From Bradyrhizobium sp. (GTDB taxonomy: Bacteria > Pseudomonadota > Alphaproteobacteria > Rhizobiales > Xanthobacteraceae): a DNA stretch of 64,000 nt. The notes below the pieces were generated by a model. The model did not search any database, was not told where the DNA came from, and worked only from the letters and a program-made list of their open reading frames with translations. Location: NCBI RefSeq assembly GCF_016219575.1, contig NZ_JACRMG010000035.1, positions 1-64,000 on the forward strand, given 5' to 3'. A program made the translations under genes and the position numbers. Shown one piece after another: positions 1 to 9,063 of the stretch. Position 1 is the first letter of the stretch. The number at the start of each line of letters is the position of its first letter.

Positions 1-385
1 GGGCGCCGGTGCCGAGCAGGTTGCCCGCGGTGGCGCCGTTGATGGTGACGCTCACGCTGGACTTGGCGGAGTAGCCGACGGTGGCCTGCAGCGCCTGGGT
101 GGCGACCGACTTGGCGCTGTCGACCAGCTTCTGCAGCGAGGAGATGCCGGTGTTGGCGGCCTGCAGGACCTGCACGCCGTTGCCGATGCCATCCAGCAGG
201 TTGTTGATGTCGCTGGCGCGGTTATCGAGCGAGGCGGCGGTGAAATAGTTGGTGGGATTGTCGAGAGCCGTGTTGACCTTCTTGCCGGTGGCAAGGCGGT
301 TCTGGGTGGTTGCGAGCAGGTCGGCGGTGGACTGCAGCGAGAGGAGGTTCTGACGAACTGACGCCGAGAGGACGATACCGGACAT
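1..385 (-). CDS. flagellin, N-terminal part (runs off the left edge)
   Basis: Reverse-strand reading from the ATG at 385 gives MSGIVLSASVRQNLLSLQ followed by QNRLATGKKVN and LDNPTNYFTAASLDNRA, the typical N-terminal D0/D1 helices of an alphaproteobacterial flagellin, the exported subunit of the flagellar filament. About 128 residues are present; the variable centre and C-terminal helix lie outside the window. AGAAGGG at 397-403 on the coding strand is a good ribosome binding site. Residues beyond about 105 (threonine/glycine-rich, INGATAGN) begin the surface-exposed domain. The next gene rightward is a response regulator on the same strand, which fits a motility/chemotaxis neighbourhood. The start codon and family are clear; the paralogue cannot be told. 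Confidence 0.93.
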   Translation of the reverse strand, partial: MSGIVLSASVRQNLLSLQSTADLLATTQNRLATGKKVNTALDNPTNYFTAASLDNRASDINNLLDGIGNGVQVLQAANTGISSLQKLVDSAKSVATQALQATVGYSAKSSVSVTINGATAGNLLGTGA

Positions 386-580
386 AACTGATACCCTTCT
401 GGATGAACGTGACGCTACGCCGCTACTTTCCTCGGCGACCCTGCCACACTGTGCTCTCGGCGCTACGACTTGGTTAAAGTGCTCCTCCGTACAAATACCG
501 AGACAGGCGAAAGTTTTGCCACGCCGCGAGGATCACACCCAACGGCGCGCGATCGGGCGATCTCGTCGATAAGGAAATAT

Positions 581-1000
581 TTACTGTAATTGCCAGGCGA
601 TGCCGGCGTGGCGCGAACGGTTTTCCGCCAGGCACTCATTGATCACCGTCATCAACGCCACCGGCGTGAACGGCTTGCGCAGGCATCGCATCGCGCCGAG
701 TTCGAGCGCCATCCGCAGAAAGTCCGGCGCAGGCGAGTCGGCATTGGCGAAGGCGTAGCCGGACATCGCGATCAGCGGAACGTACGGCGCGCGTTCGTGG
801 AAGATCCTGATCGACTCGAAGCCCCGCATATGCGGCATGAAGATGTCGACGATCATGATGTCGAAGCTCGCACCTTCGAGTGCGCGCAGACCGCTCTCAC
901 CACCCTCGGCAATCGTGACAAGGAAGTCGTGTCGGGCGAGACAAACCTCGAGAGCCATGCAGACCAACGGATCGTCATCGACCACCAGGATGCGGGGCAT
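581..1000 (-). CDS. single-domain response regulator (CheY-like receiver)
   Basis: 139-residue receiver domain with no output domain. The acidic pocket is D8-D9-D10, the phospho-acceptor is D52 (IVDIFMPHM), the switch serine is S80 (AMSG) and the conserved lysine is K109 (LRKPF). It begins MPRILVVDDDP. Such proteins are phosphorylated by a histidine kinase and act by protein-protein contact. No kinase is adjacent. It lies upstream of the flagellin gene on the same strand, about 195 bp away, so a link to motility or a phosphorelay is plausible but unproven. The long opposite-strand frame across this gene has no family signature. Confidence 0.88.
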   Translation of the reverse strand: MPRILVVDDDPLVCMALEVCLARHDFLVTIAEGGESGLRALEGASFDIMIVDIFMPHMRGFESIRIFHERAPYVPLIAMSGYAFANADSPAPDFLRMALELGAMRCLRKPFTPVALMTVINECLAENRSRHAGIAWQLQ

Positions 1001-1420
1001 GACGACCTCCTTCGTCGCCTTCGATCACATTCGACGTCGCAGCGATCGCCCTGCAGCCACACCGCGAATCAATGTGCAATCACATTCCGGTCGCAAAGCC
1101 GCCTGCCTGTCTGCCATTCGGCGTGCATAGCGACACATATGCGACGAGAGGACCGCCCTTCGCCCTCGCATCGATCTGGCGAGAAGTCCGAAGGCGTCGC
1201 TCGGTGGGTGAAATATATACCGCACAGGTTCGAGCGATGTTTGCGTGAACGCAACCGCACTGTTCGGGTGAATCGCTCGCCACCCGGCTTCGCATCGCAA
1301 CCCGACGTCGTCTGCTCGTTCAGACGATGCGCTGTTTTGTCAGTTTATCCCATACGCCGGATATCGTACATAGCCGAGCGGAGGGAGTTCAGCCGCCACG
1401 CTCCCTTCAGGGAGGCACAA
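1001..1420. other. divergent intergenic region, no gene seen
   Basis: This 420-bp stretch separates the reverse-strand receiver gene from the forward Crp/Fnr-type gene. Open frames cross it on both strands but none shows a family motif. It must carry the promoters of both genes. I saw no clear FNR-type (TTGAT-N4-ATCAA) palindrome and no hairpin with a T-tract. Confidence 0.5.
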
Positions 1421-2137
1421 GTGACTCCGGCTCCTCGTCCACCCAACGGATTTCTGGCGTCGCTGTCCGAAGACGATTTCGAACTTGTCAGGCCGTATCT
1501 GAAGACCGCCGACCTCACCCATGAGCTGGTGCTGGTCGAGGTCGATGAAGTACTGAAGCGAGCCTATCTCCCCCACCGGGGCGTGATATCGCTGGTCGTC
1601 AGGCTTGCCAGGGGCGAGCACGTGCACATCGCCATGGTCGGCCGCGACTCCATCTTTGGATCGTTCTCTGCATTCGGCGATCCGACGGCGCTGAACGGCG
1701 CGGTCGTGCTCGTACCAGGCTTTGCGTCCACCATCGAGATCGACCGGCTTCGCGCCGCAGCGGATCAGAGTGCAACCTTGCGAGCGGAACTGGCGCGGCA
1801 CGCGCTTGCCGTCTACGCGCAGGTGCTGCAGACCGCCGGATGCAATGCGGCGCATACGGTGGAGTCGCGGCTAGCGCGCTGCCTGCTGCAGATGCGCGAC
1901 CTGTCCGGCAGCAACAAGCTGATCCTGACCCAGGAAGCGATGGCGCAGATGATCGGCGCGCGCCGCAACAGCGTTTCCCTGGTGGCCTCGACGCTGCAGC
2001 AAGCCAACTACATCCATTACAGCCGCGGACATATCGAAATCACCAGCCTCGAAGGCCTCCGCAAGATCTCATGCGAGTGCTACGCGCAGGTCAAGACGCA
2101 GTACGAGCGGCTGATCCGGCCGCGCGTCCTCGCCTGA
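1421..2137 (+). CDS. Crp/Fnr-family transcriptional regulator
   Basis: I start it at GTG 1421 because AGGGAGG (1409-1415) lies just upstream and the frame upstream of it reads antisense through another gene. This gives 238 residues: an N-terminal cyclic-nucleotide-type beta roll (about 10-120, with VLVEVDEVLKRAYLPHRGVIS) and a C-terminal Crp-type winged helix (about 150-215, LTQEAMAQMIGARRNSVS as helix-turn-helix). There is no N-terminal Cys cluster, so it is not an oxygen-sensing FNR; the ligand is unknown. Rhizobia have many such short Crp-like regulators, often linked to stress or microaerobic responses. It is not in an operon with its neighbours. Confidence 0.88.
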   Translation: MTPAPRPPNGFLASLSEDDFELVRPYLKTADLTHELVLVEVDEVLKRAYLPHRGVISLVVRLARGEHVHIAMVGRDSIFGSFSAFGDPTALNGAVVLVPGFASTIEIDRLRAAADQSATLRAELARHALAVYAQVLQTAGCNAAHTVESRLARCLLQMRDLSGSNKLILTQEAMAQMIGARRNSVSLVASTLQQANYIHYSRGHIEITSLEGLRKISCECYAQVKTQYERLIRPRVLA

Positions 2138-2349
2138 GGGCGAACGCCGGCAATCGGTCACAGGTATAACTACGGAACCGCCTGAACCGGGACAATCCGC
2201 GCGGCGCCGCCCATTAACGCGACGTTCAACGGCCGCTGCTAGTCGTTTACGGGCAGGAGCGGGGCGTCGGTTCAGAAGAGCTTCCTCGAAAGCCTCGAAC
2301 GGCGCCGGTCAGGATCGCCGGATCGCGAACGGGTTTGGAGAACAGGATT

Positions 2350-2733
2350 ATGAGTTTTGACTTGTCGATGCCGATCCTGGTGGTCGACGATTATTCGACG
2401 ATGATCCGCATCATCCGCAACCTGCTCAAGCAGATCGGCTTCGAGAATGTCGACGATGCCAGCGACGGATCGAGTGCACTGGTCAAGATGCACGGCAAGA
2501 AATACGGTCTCGTGATCTCGGACTGGAACATGGAGCCGATGACCGGCTACGACCTGCTGCGCGAAGTCCGAGCCAATCCGGAGCTTTCGCAAACTCCCTT
2601 CATCATGATCACGGCCGAATCCAAGACGGAGAACGTGATCGCGGCAAAGAAGGCGGGGGTCAGCAATTACATCGTCAAGCCGTTCAACGCCGCCACGCTG
2701 AAGACCAAGATGGAAGCGGTGTTCGGCGCGTGA
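2350..2733 (+). CDS. cheY: chemotaxis-type response regulator CheY
   Basis: 127-residue receiver protein, MSFDLSMPILVVDDYSTM, with acidic pocket D13/D14, phospho-acceptor D58 (VISDWNMEPM), T88 (MITAES) and K110 (IVKPF). The DWNMEP motif and length match CheY proteins that bind the flagellar switch, unlike the more divergent receiver at 581-1000. The start is ATG 2350, after GGAGAACAGGATT; a TTG 15 bp upstream is less likely. No cheA, cheW or cheR is in the window. The small ORF at 2822 follows on the same strand. Confidence 0.9.
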   Translation: MSFDLSMPILVVDDYSTMIRIIRNLLKQIGFENVDDASDGSSALVKMHGKKYGLVISDWNMEPMTGYDLLREVRANPELSQTPFIMITAESKTENVIAAKKAGVSNYIVKPFNAATLKTKMEAVFGA

Positions 2734-2821
2734 GCCGCGGCGACCGTACTTCTACGGTCAGGAATTTTCATACACGACTAACGATAAGGTTCGATAGTGA
2801 CGCGAGCACAGGAGAGCTCGA

Positions 2822-3055
2822 ATGTTCACATTCGAAACGGCCGACCAGAAGGAAGTTCGGCGTTTCCGCATCGCGCAGTTCAACGGCCGCACTGCCACGT
2901 TCAGATCGAGCGGATCGACGGTGACCGGCATGGTGCGCTCGATCGTCGAGAACAAGGCAATCAATCCGTCGGTATGGGTCGTCACCTTGATTCCGAGCCC
3001 GCCCAAGGCCAACGCGATGCGCCCTGCGCCTCGCTTCCGTGCCTTCGCCGACTGA
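2822..3055 (+). CDS. small conserved-looking protein of unknown function
   Basis: 77 residues, MFTFETADQKEVRRFRIAQF, preceded by AGGAG at 2810-2814 with good spacing to ATG 2822. The middle (GRTATFRSSGSTVTGMVRSI and PSVWVVTLIPSP) alternates hydrophobic and polar residues as a small beta barrel would. I recognise no family. It lies between cheY and a LuxR-type gene. The good ribosome binding site and the tidy protein favour a real gene over chance. Confidence 0.6.
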   Translation: MFTFETADQKEVRRFRIAQFNGRTATFRSSGSTVTGMVRSIVENKAINPSVWVVTLIPSPPKANAMRPAPRFRAFAD

Positions 3056-3171
3056 AGTACCTCCGCGCCCTGCCGAATTTCTCCGCCCCGCTGCGACCCA
3101 GCGCAGGCGCTCGGACGTCTCCTTGCCATCTGTCGCAATGAGGGATGCCGCCTCGCACACGCGAGGCGCCG

Positions 3172-3789
3172 TCAGGTCGGCTGCAGCGTCAGTGCCTTGC
3201 GGACGAGATCCGCGGTGTTCTTCGCCCCCAGCTTGCGCATCGCTTCGGCGCGGTGGCTTTCGAAGGTGCGCGGGCTGATGTTCATGCGCAGCGCACCCTG
3301 CTTGTTGGAGCATCCTTCGCTGATGAGAGCGAGAACCTCGCGCTCGCGGCGGGTTAACGGCTTCTGCTCCGGATTCGACGCCAGCATCACGTCGGATGCA
3401 CGATCACGCGCACGGCCCGCCGGGCCTTCAGCCTCGGCAATGCGATCCGCCGGCTCGGCGGGAGCGGCTTGCCCCTCGGAGAGCTGCTTCACCAGGGCGT
3501 AGACACGCTCGGTCTGCTGCAAGGCATTGTCGACGACCTGCTGCAGGTAGATGCGATTGCCGGCCGCCTGCGAGAACTGATGGCTCTGGCGCTTCAGCTC
3601 GTTCATGTAGAGCATCAGCGCCGTCAGCGGCCCGTTGAGTTCCCGCGCAATGGCGACTGCGGCTTCTTCCGTCGCCCGGGCGCGCGCTGCCGAGAGCGGA
3701 ACCACTTCCGGGCTTTCACCGGGAGACGCGCTTGTTTCGGCCCACTTGGCTGGGCGCGAATCGCTGGCCCGATGGTCTTGATGCGGCAT
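3172..3789 (-). CDS. LuxR-type transcriptional regulator with a histidine-kinase-like N-terminal helix pair
   Basis: 205 residues. The C-terminal 65 residues are a LuxR/GerE helix-turn-helix (LTRREREVLALISEGCSNKQ, then ISPRTFESHRAEAMRKLGAKN). The N-terminal part (about 40-105) resembles a kinase dimerisation/phospho-acceptor helix pair: VAIARELNGPLTALMLYMNEL follows the usual E-(L/I)-N-x-P-L-T pattern, but the position where a kinase carries its phosphorylated His is Arg. No ATPase domain follows; instead there is a linker of about 35 residues and the HTH. It may be a dimerising regulator that evolved from, or competes with, a kinase. Fold inference only for the N-terminal part. Confidence 0.8.
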   Translation of the reverse strand: MPHQDHRASDSRPAKWAETSASPGESPEVVPLSAARARATEEAAVAIARELNGPLTALMLYMNELKRQSHQFSQAAGNRIYLQQVVDNALQQTERVYALVKQLSEGQAAPAEPADRIAEAEGPAGRARDRASDVMLASNPEQKPLTRREREVLALISEGCSNKQGALRMNISPRTFESHRAEAMRKLGAKNTADLVRKALTLQPT

Positions 3790-4079
3790 GGAACCGAATC
3801 TATCGGTTCATGCCTCAATTATGGTTAATTTTTCCGGCCGTAGGATTACGGGGAATTTCCGCATGTGCGAAGAAAACCACCCCCCTGCCGGTCGTTTTCC
3901 CACGCAAGCGCACGATTTTCGCCTCCGTAGGGTTGTTTCCGGAGCAGAGCACTACCCGCGGCCCGGCTCGGAATAGGTAGTTTCACGGGTGCCGGAATTT
4001 ACGTTTGCGGCAAGATTTCGCGGCGGCGCCACCCTCTGAATCCTGCATCTTTCTCGCTTGGCAGGCGGCCTGTGACGTC

Positions 4080-5078
4080 CTAGGCCAGCAGCGCCTTTCT
4101 TGCCTGCACCCTGGCGATCGAGCGCGCGATCGCCCCGGAATCCAGCCCCTCCCGCACGCCCTGCTCGACCGCCCGGGCAATACCGGCCATCTCCATTTCC
4201 TGATCGAACAGATTGTTGCCGATGCAGACCATGTCGATCCCGGCCCGCAGCGACTGAAGGCTGGCTGCGCGGGTGCCGAGCGCCTTCTGCAGCCCCTGCA
4301 TCTGCATGTCATCGGTGATCAGCAGGGCTTCCGGCAGACGGGCGCGCAGCTGGCCGATCGCGGCAGGCGACAGCGTCGCCGGATTGTCGGGATCCCATTG
4401 CCTGACGATGGCATGGCTGACCAGCACGGCGTTGCCGAACATTTTCGGCGCCAGCGAATGGAACAGCGCCTCCTGCTCCGGACGCAGCGAGTCCGAAATA
4501 TCCATGAACTCCTGATGCGAGTCGACATCGGCCCCGCCGATGCCGGGATAGTGCTTGATGCACAGCCCGACGCGCGCCTCGCGTGCAACCTCGCTCATCA
4601 GGAGCGCATTGGCTTCGACCTCGGCCAAATCGGCCGAATAGGATCGCTTGATGCGGCCGATATTGGGATTGTCGGGATTGCAATCGACGTCGACGACCGG
4701 CGCGAAGTTGAAGCGGATGCCGAGCGCGCGCAGCTCGTGGAGGCTGGCCGCCAGAATCCTTCGCTTGTCCTGCGGCGGAAGCCGATTGAAATCCCTTGCG
4801 CTCGGCAAGGGCACAAAGCCTCGCGTGTCCTTCAGCCGCCGCACCAGCCCGCCTTCCTGATCGACGAAAACCAGCGGCGAGGACGGCAGCCGGGCAATCT
4901 CGGCACAGAGCGCGCGGACCTGCTCGGGCGTATCGATGTTGTTGTCGTATTGCCGGGTGCGGACCGAATAGTCGAACAGGATGACGCCGCCGAGCCCGAA
5001 GCGGGCGGCGAACTCTCCCAGCCAGTCCGGGACGGCCTTGCCGAAAAAGCCGAGGATGAAGAGCTCGCCGATCTGCAC
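4080..5078 (-). CDS. glycoside hydrolase family 3 protein, NagZ-like beta-N-acetylhexosaminidase
   Basis: 332 residues, the single-domain size typical of NagZ, which removes N-acetylglucosamine from anhydromuropeptides during cell-wall recycling. Visible motifs are FVDQEGGLVRRLK near residue 96, FAPVVDVD near 148, KHYPGIGGADVDSH near 205 (NagZ K-H-F-P-G and D-S-H loop) and LITDDMQMQGL near 270, where the nucleophilic Asp of the TDD-type motif lies. No signal peptide, consistent with a cytoplasmic enzyme. It is the last core gene before the island; its start lies about 50 bp from the left att repeat. Substrate specificity is inferred from family. Confidence 0.86.
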   Translation of the reverse strand: MQIGELFILGFFGKAVPDWLGEFAARFGLGGVILFDYSVRTRQYDNNIDTPEQVRALCAEIARLPSSPLVFVDQEGGLVRRLKDTRGFVPLPSARDFNRLPPQDKRRILAASLHELRALGIRFNFAPVVDVDCNPDNPNIGRIKRSYSADLAEVEANALLMSEVAREARVGLCIKHYPGIGGADVDSHQEFMDISDSLRPEQEALFHSLAPKMFGNAVLVSHAIVRQWDPDNPATLSPAAIGQLRARLPEALLITDDMQMQGLQKALGTRAASLQSLRAGIDMVCIGNNLFDQEMEMAGIARAVEQGVREGLDSGAIARSIARVQARKALLA

Positions 5079-5129
5079 CGAAGCTCCTCAGACTGGAGGC
5101 TCTGGGTCAATTCCGTGCCGCGCGAAGGA

Positions 5130-5143
5130 TGGCGGAGAGGGAG
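5130..5143. repeat. attL: left island boundary, copy of the tRNA-Ser 3' end
   Basis: The 14 bases TGGCGGAGAGGGAG are identical to 42253-42266, the 3' end (with encoded CCA, reverse strand) of the tRNA-Ser gene. Flanking bases differ on both sides. The same orientation and the integrase next to the tRNA copy make this the expected attL of a tRNA-targeted island. The match is short, so the crossover could be slightly offset. Confidence 0.75.
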
Positions 5144-5711
5144 TCCGTCAAGATATCAGAGAAACGCCTATTTTATCTGTATCGATAGCACACATGCTTT
5201 GGCTACATACACTTATACATACACCCTACGCGCCCGGATATTGCGTGCGGACGGATGTTTCATGCCCGTCAACTGCAGACGGCAAGTACGCGAAGCCGGC
5301 GCGGAGTCGTGGCATGCGTCGCCGCGACGTCCCTGAGTTTGGACCGATCCGGAGAATATCCGGCCGTGCGAGTGCTTGCACGGGCGTCGGCTTATACGTA
5401 AAAGCGGCGGCCATCGCGCCCGCGGCTTTCCACAGCCTTGCGGTCAGCGGAGCAAGCGTTGTCGCAGCCGTTGCCAAGCACATGGATGGTGCAGGCACAG
5501 CAGTCCCGGGTTAGGAGCACTGAGCGCCCCCAATCCGCCCTTGTCTGCTTGGAGAGCCCACACCGGGGCGGCGTCAGGCCGTCAAGGCCGAAGCCGCGAG
5601 GCGGGGGCGCGACAGCGCCAGCCTTTACGGCCTGAGGCCGGTCCGGTTCACTGGTATCAGCAGCAAACGGACATGCCGCCGGGCGATCTGGAAGGCAGGC
5701 AACCAGCGACC
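5144..5711. other. left end of island, no convincing gene
   Basis: About 570 bp between attL and the AlpA-like gene. It is AT-richer near 5160-5225 and contains the integrase-arm-like repeat at 5201-5224. A reverse-strand frame (5392-5715) with a cysteine-rich end is open but has no recognisable domain and no clear ribosome binding site, so I do not call it. Confidence 0.5.
5201..5224. repeat. arm-type near-repeat shared by both island ends (left copy)
   Basis: This 24-bp segment contains two TACATACAC units separated by a few bases. It matches 42104-42127 at 22 of 24 positions in the same orientation. The right copy lies directly upstream of the integrase start. P4-type integrases bind such repeated arm sites near both ends of their element, so I infer integrase arm sites; binding is not shown by sequence alone. 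Confidence 0.6.
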
Positions 5712-5927
5712 TCACCGGACCTCATCGAATTCGCGTTTCGGACGCCACGAGACTGGATCTGCGATCCAACGGTTGATGTCCGATTCGTGCCATCCGGTTC
5801 CGTTGACGCTAATCTTGATCTGTGTCGGGAACGTGCCCTCGGCAATCTTGCGGTAGATGGTGGATCGGGACAGCCCGGTCCGGGAAAGGACAGTTTTCAG
5901 GCGGATGATACGGTCAGGTTCGCGCAT
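5712..5927 (-). CDS. AlpA/excisionase-like helix-turn-helix protein
   Basis: 71 residues from ATG 5927 (MREPDRIIRLKTVLSRTGLS), then RSTIYRKIAEGTFPTQIKI, WHESDINRWIADPV. This is the AlpA/MerR-like winged helix of prophage and island regulators, which in P4-type elements act as excisionase or activate the integrase gene. The start at Met 21 of the longer frame matches the family's usual N-terminus. It is near the island's left end, while the integrase is at the right, as is common in such islands. It probably controls excision; which promoter it acts on is not visible. Confidence 0.88.
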   Translation of the reverse strand: MREPDRIIRLKTVLSRTGLSRSTIYRKIAEGTFPTQIKISVNGTGWHESDINRWIADPVSWRPKREFDEVR

Positions 5928-6056
5928 GGCCCCGCGGCCTCCTGCTGGCTGTTTCTGACGACTGCTGGGACCAGACAGGGCAGGCATTCAAAGACACGCA
6001 AGAGGATTTCACACGTCACCGCACCGTGGCGTAGAACCGGCAGAAAATAGGATGGA

Positions 6057-9020
6057 TTAAATTCCGAGGCCTCTGCCTCTGCCGATGTCGAGGCCGTGAG
6101 TGAACGCCAATTCCTGTCCGAGCCGGCGACCTGATTCGAACGCGATGCCGAGTTCGCGCTTGCGATTGGCGAGCAGGGATTCAAGCTGCGGATCGCGTTG
6201 CAGGCTTTTTGCCATGTCACCCATCGCCGAGCGCGTCGCCTTGTAGCCCGACATGTCGCCGGCCTGATACTGACGTTGGCTGGTGTGGCCGAGTTTCTGC
6301 CAGCGCTCCACAAACCGGTCGGCGCGGCGACCCGGATCGGTGCGCAGCTCGGTTTCGAGCTGGAGCGCTCGGATGGCTCGGTTGACCTGGCCGCCAGCCG
6401 CCTCGCGGACAAGCTCCGGATCCTTCTTGTAGGCGGCTTCGGCGTCGTGCGAGCCGTGGGGACGCACCTCCTCGAAGACCTTGCGGGCCTCCTGCAATTC
6501 CTTCACCTGCGCCGGGCTGGCCTTGCCGCCCCGTTCCTGCACATCGAAGATCGCATCCACGGCTCCGGCATGGCGGACCAGCGCCTTGGTGCGGGCCTTA
6601 CGCAGCGCCGCTTCCGGGTCTTCCGTCGCCTTCCTTTCCGGCGTAACGGGTTCGCGCCGCGCGGCCTCCGCATCGCCCTGTTCCGGCCTCTGCCCGCTAT
6701 CCGCCGGCCGGCGCAGGCCGTCGAACATCTCGCGGACCTTCTCCGGCACGATTTTGCGCACGATCTCGGCAACGCGGGCACCGAAGGTGATCCCGCGCCG
6801 CTCGGCATAGTTTTGGGCCGGATCGGCGCGCTCGTAGTCCGAGGCCATATCCTTGGCCCGGTCGCGCGACAGGGTACGGACCAGCCGGTCCCGACTGGCA
6901 AAATCGTCGCGGCCATAATGCAGGTCCATGCCATCGCGGTGCCGCGACAGGGCAACATAGCTGCCATGGGCGTCCAGACCCGGCGTCGCCAGCACATGGG
7001 TGCGGTCCACCGTCATGCCCTGCGCCTTGTGGATGGTCGCGGCATAACCATGGTCGATCCGATTGTAGTCCTTGACGTCGAACATGACGTTGCGCCCGTC
7101 GTCGGTGCGCACGGACATGGACTGTGTGCTGACTTTCTCGACGGTCCCGAGCGTGCCGTTCTTCACGCCAAGGCTGCGTTCATTTCGCAGGAACATGACC
7201 CGGTCCCCGCTCGCAAAGCTGCGCTCGCCCCGTTCGACCGTCAGGCGCACGTCATCGCCGAGATCACCGGTAGCCCGCATCCGTTCGCGTGCCGCCTCGT
7301 TGAGCGCACGCACCTCGTCATTGGTGTGGGTGAGGATGATCCGGCTGCGCTCCGGCGCTGCCTGCCGCTCACGGTCCCAGCGGTCAATCAGATCGTCGCG
7401 CGCCCCTTCGCGTGATACGGCCTCATGCACCATGCCGTTGGCGTCATAGGCATGGATGGCCGCGCCGGTCCTGCCGGTCGCCAGGTCGCGCGCGGCGTCA
7501 CGCTGCCAGCCCTCCCGCTGACGGCGCACCTCGCCAATCTCGGCCCCACCATGACGGCCGTGGATCGACCGGAATGCCGCGCCCGCCTCGATGGATTGCA
7601 GCTGTTGCGGATCTCCGACCAGCACGACTTTCGCGCCGGCCTCCGCCGCATGGGATAGGACGTGCTCCAACTGGCGCGTGCCGACCATGCCCGCCTCGTC
7701 GATGACAAGGACATGGCGCGACGTGAGCAGGTCGCGGCCCTGGCCCCAGCCATGTTCAAGGCTGGCGATGGTGCGGGACGCGATGCCCGATCCCGCTTCC
7801 AGATTCTCGGCCGCAATGCCGGACAGCGCCGCGCCCCCGACCTCATAACCGGCCGCTTCCCAGGCCTCCCGAGCCACGCCCAGCATCGCGCTCTTTCCTG
7901 TTCCGGCGTGGCCGACCACGACGCCTAGATCGCGCCCATCCGTGACATGCGCCAGCGCGTCCACCTGCTCGCCGGACAGGGCAAGGCCGCGCTGTTCGGC
8001 ATGGACCACGGCTGCCTGGCGGTGCCTGTCATTCACCTGATGGCGTTCCCGTCCGGCCATCAATTCCGCCGCACGGTGCAGGCGCTGTTCGGCCTCGATC
8101 ATCTGCCGGGTGGTGTAGCGGTCCTCGCCGCGTCCGTCCGTACCGAGTTCGACCAGATCGGGCGCGCTGCCCATCGCGCCCATCACCTCGTTGAACTGGT
8201 CGATCCCTTCACTGTGCCGGTGCGCGAACTTCGCCAGGTCGCGCCGCGTGAAGGTCGATTGCTGATGCGTGATCGCGTCCAGCGCCAGACTGGGATTCGC
8301 GATGATTCGCGCGCCATTGCCGCGCGCGATCTCGCGGTGCATCTCCGCGCGGTCAGCGGCTTCGATCCCTTCGCCGTCGATACGCTGCGCAGGCGCACCG
8401 ATCTGGCTTTGCGGCTCCAGCGCAATGCCCTGCGCTTCCAGACTGCGATGGTCGATGCGCGCGTCGATGTCGAGTTCGGCCAGCCGCTCGTTGGCAAGCT
8501 CGGCCCAACGTTCGCGCCAGCGCTCGACGATCTCAGTCCGGTTCCAGTCCCGAACTTTTGGGCCAAAGCCGTTCTCGTCCACTGACCGCATGGTCAGCAT
8601 GACATGGGCATGGGGTTTGGCGAGGCCGTCTTCGCCGATATCCCGGTGCACGTTGAGATCGGCGATCATTCCCTGATCCACAAACTCCGACTTCACGAAG
8701 TCCCGGGCGAGTTCGATGCCCTGTGCCTCGGTCATCTCACGCGGAAGAGAGAATTCGATCTCGCGGGCAAGCTGCGCATCCTTCCTGACCTCGAAGGCTT
8801 CGACATCGTTCCACAGCAGCTCGCGGTCGCGCCATTGCTCCGGCGCGTGCTCCGGCAGCATGACTTCGGAATGGACGACGCCGCGCTTGGCGGAAAAATC
8901 CTGATCACGGCCGAGCCGCTCGTCGCGCAGCCGCGAGCCCGAACGGTAGGCGGCCGAAGCTACCGCGCTGCTCCCGGACTTGCGGCCAATGACCTTGACG
9001 TGAAGATGATAGATCGCCAT
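6057..9020 (-). CDS. traA: Ti-type conjugative relaxase-helicase TraA (MOBQ family)
   Basis: 987 residues. The N-terminal MobA/MobL relaxase (about 1-230) nicks the transfer origin: MAIYHLHVKVIGR, AAYRSGSRL (residues 24-32) and the histidine cluster H125, H137 and H139 (KPHAHVMLTMR). A RecD/TraI-type SF1 helicase follows, with Walker A GHAGTGKS at 370-377, Walker B-like VLVIDEAGMV, GDPQQLQSIEAG, and the late motif YAATIHKAQGMTVDRTHV. The C-terminal third is a charged helical region. Slightly shorter than plasmid Ti TraA (about 1100). It is divergent from the traC-like gene with the putative oriT between, as in Ti plasmids. No traG/virD4 or virB genes follow, so transfer would need helper machinery. 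Confidence 0.94.
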   Translation of the reverse strand: MAIYHLHVKVIGRKSGSSAVASAAYRSGSRLRDERLGRDQDFSAKRGVVHSEVMLPEHAPEQWRDRELLWNDVEAFEVRKDAQLAREIEFSLPREMTEAQGIELARDFVKSEFVDQGMIADLNVHRDIGEDGLAKPHAHVMLTMRSVDENGFGPKVRDWNRTEIVERWRERWAELANERLAELDIDARIDHRSLEAQGIALEPQSQIGAPAQRIDGEGIEAADRAEMHREIARGNGARIIANPSLALDAITHQQSTFTRRDLAKFAHRHSEGIDQFNEVMGAMGSAPDLVELGTDGRGEDRYTTRQMIEAEQRLHRAAELMAGRERHQVNDRHRQAAVVHAEQRGLALSGEQVDALAHVTDGRDLGVVVGHAGTGKSAMLGVAREAWEAAGYEVGGAALSGIAAENLEAGSGIASRTIASLEHGWGQGRDLLTSRHVLVIDEAGMVGTRQLEHVLSHAAEAGAKVVLVGDPQQLQSIEAGAAFRSIHGRHGGAEIGEVRRQREGWQRDAARDLATGRTGAAIHAYDANGMVHEAVSREGARDDLIDRWDRERQAAPERSRIILTHTNDEVRALNEAARERMRATGDLGDDVRLTVERGERSFASGDRVMFLRNERSLGVKNGTLGTVEKVSTQSMSVRTDDGRNVMFDVKDYNRIDHGYAATIHKAQGMTVDRTHVLATPGLDAHGSYVALSRHRDGMDLHYGRDDFASRDRLVRTLSRDRAKDMASDYERADPAQNYAERRGITFGARVAEIVRKIVPEKVREMFDGLRRPADSGQRPEQGDAEAARREPVTPERKATEDPEAALRKARTKALVRHAGAVDAIFDVQERGGKASPAQVKELQEARKVFEEVRPHGSHDAEAAYKKDPELVREAAGGQVNRAIRALQLETELRTDPGRRADRFVERWQKLGHTSQRQYQAGDMSGYKATRSAMGDMAKSLQRDPQLESLLANRKRELGIAFESGRRLGQELAFTHGLDIGRGRGLGI

Positions 9021-9063
9021 CGCGACCGGATCATTGACACGGCGGAGCGCACGTCGGAACGAC

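Noticed and set aside
590..1420. Long forward frame continuous with the Crp/Fnr-type gene
   Set aside because: It runs antisense to the receiver gene and gives an Arg/His-rich product without motifs; the family sequence and ribosome binding site begin at 1421.
4005..5336. 443-residue forward frame
   Set aside because: Antisense shadow of the family 3 glycoside hydrolase; the reverse strand carries all motifs.
6198..8585. Forward frames of 405 and 212 residues
   Set aside because: Antisense to traA, composition biased and no domain signals.
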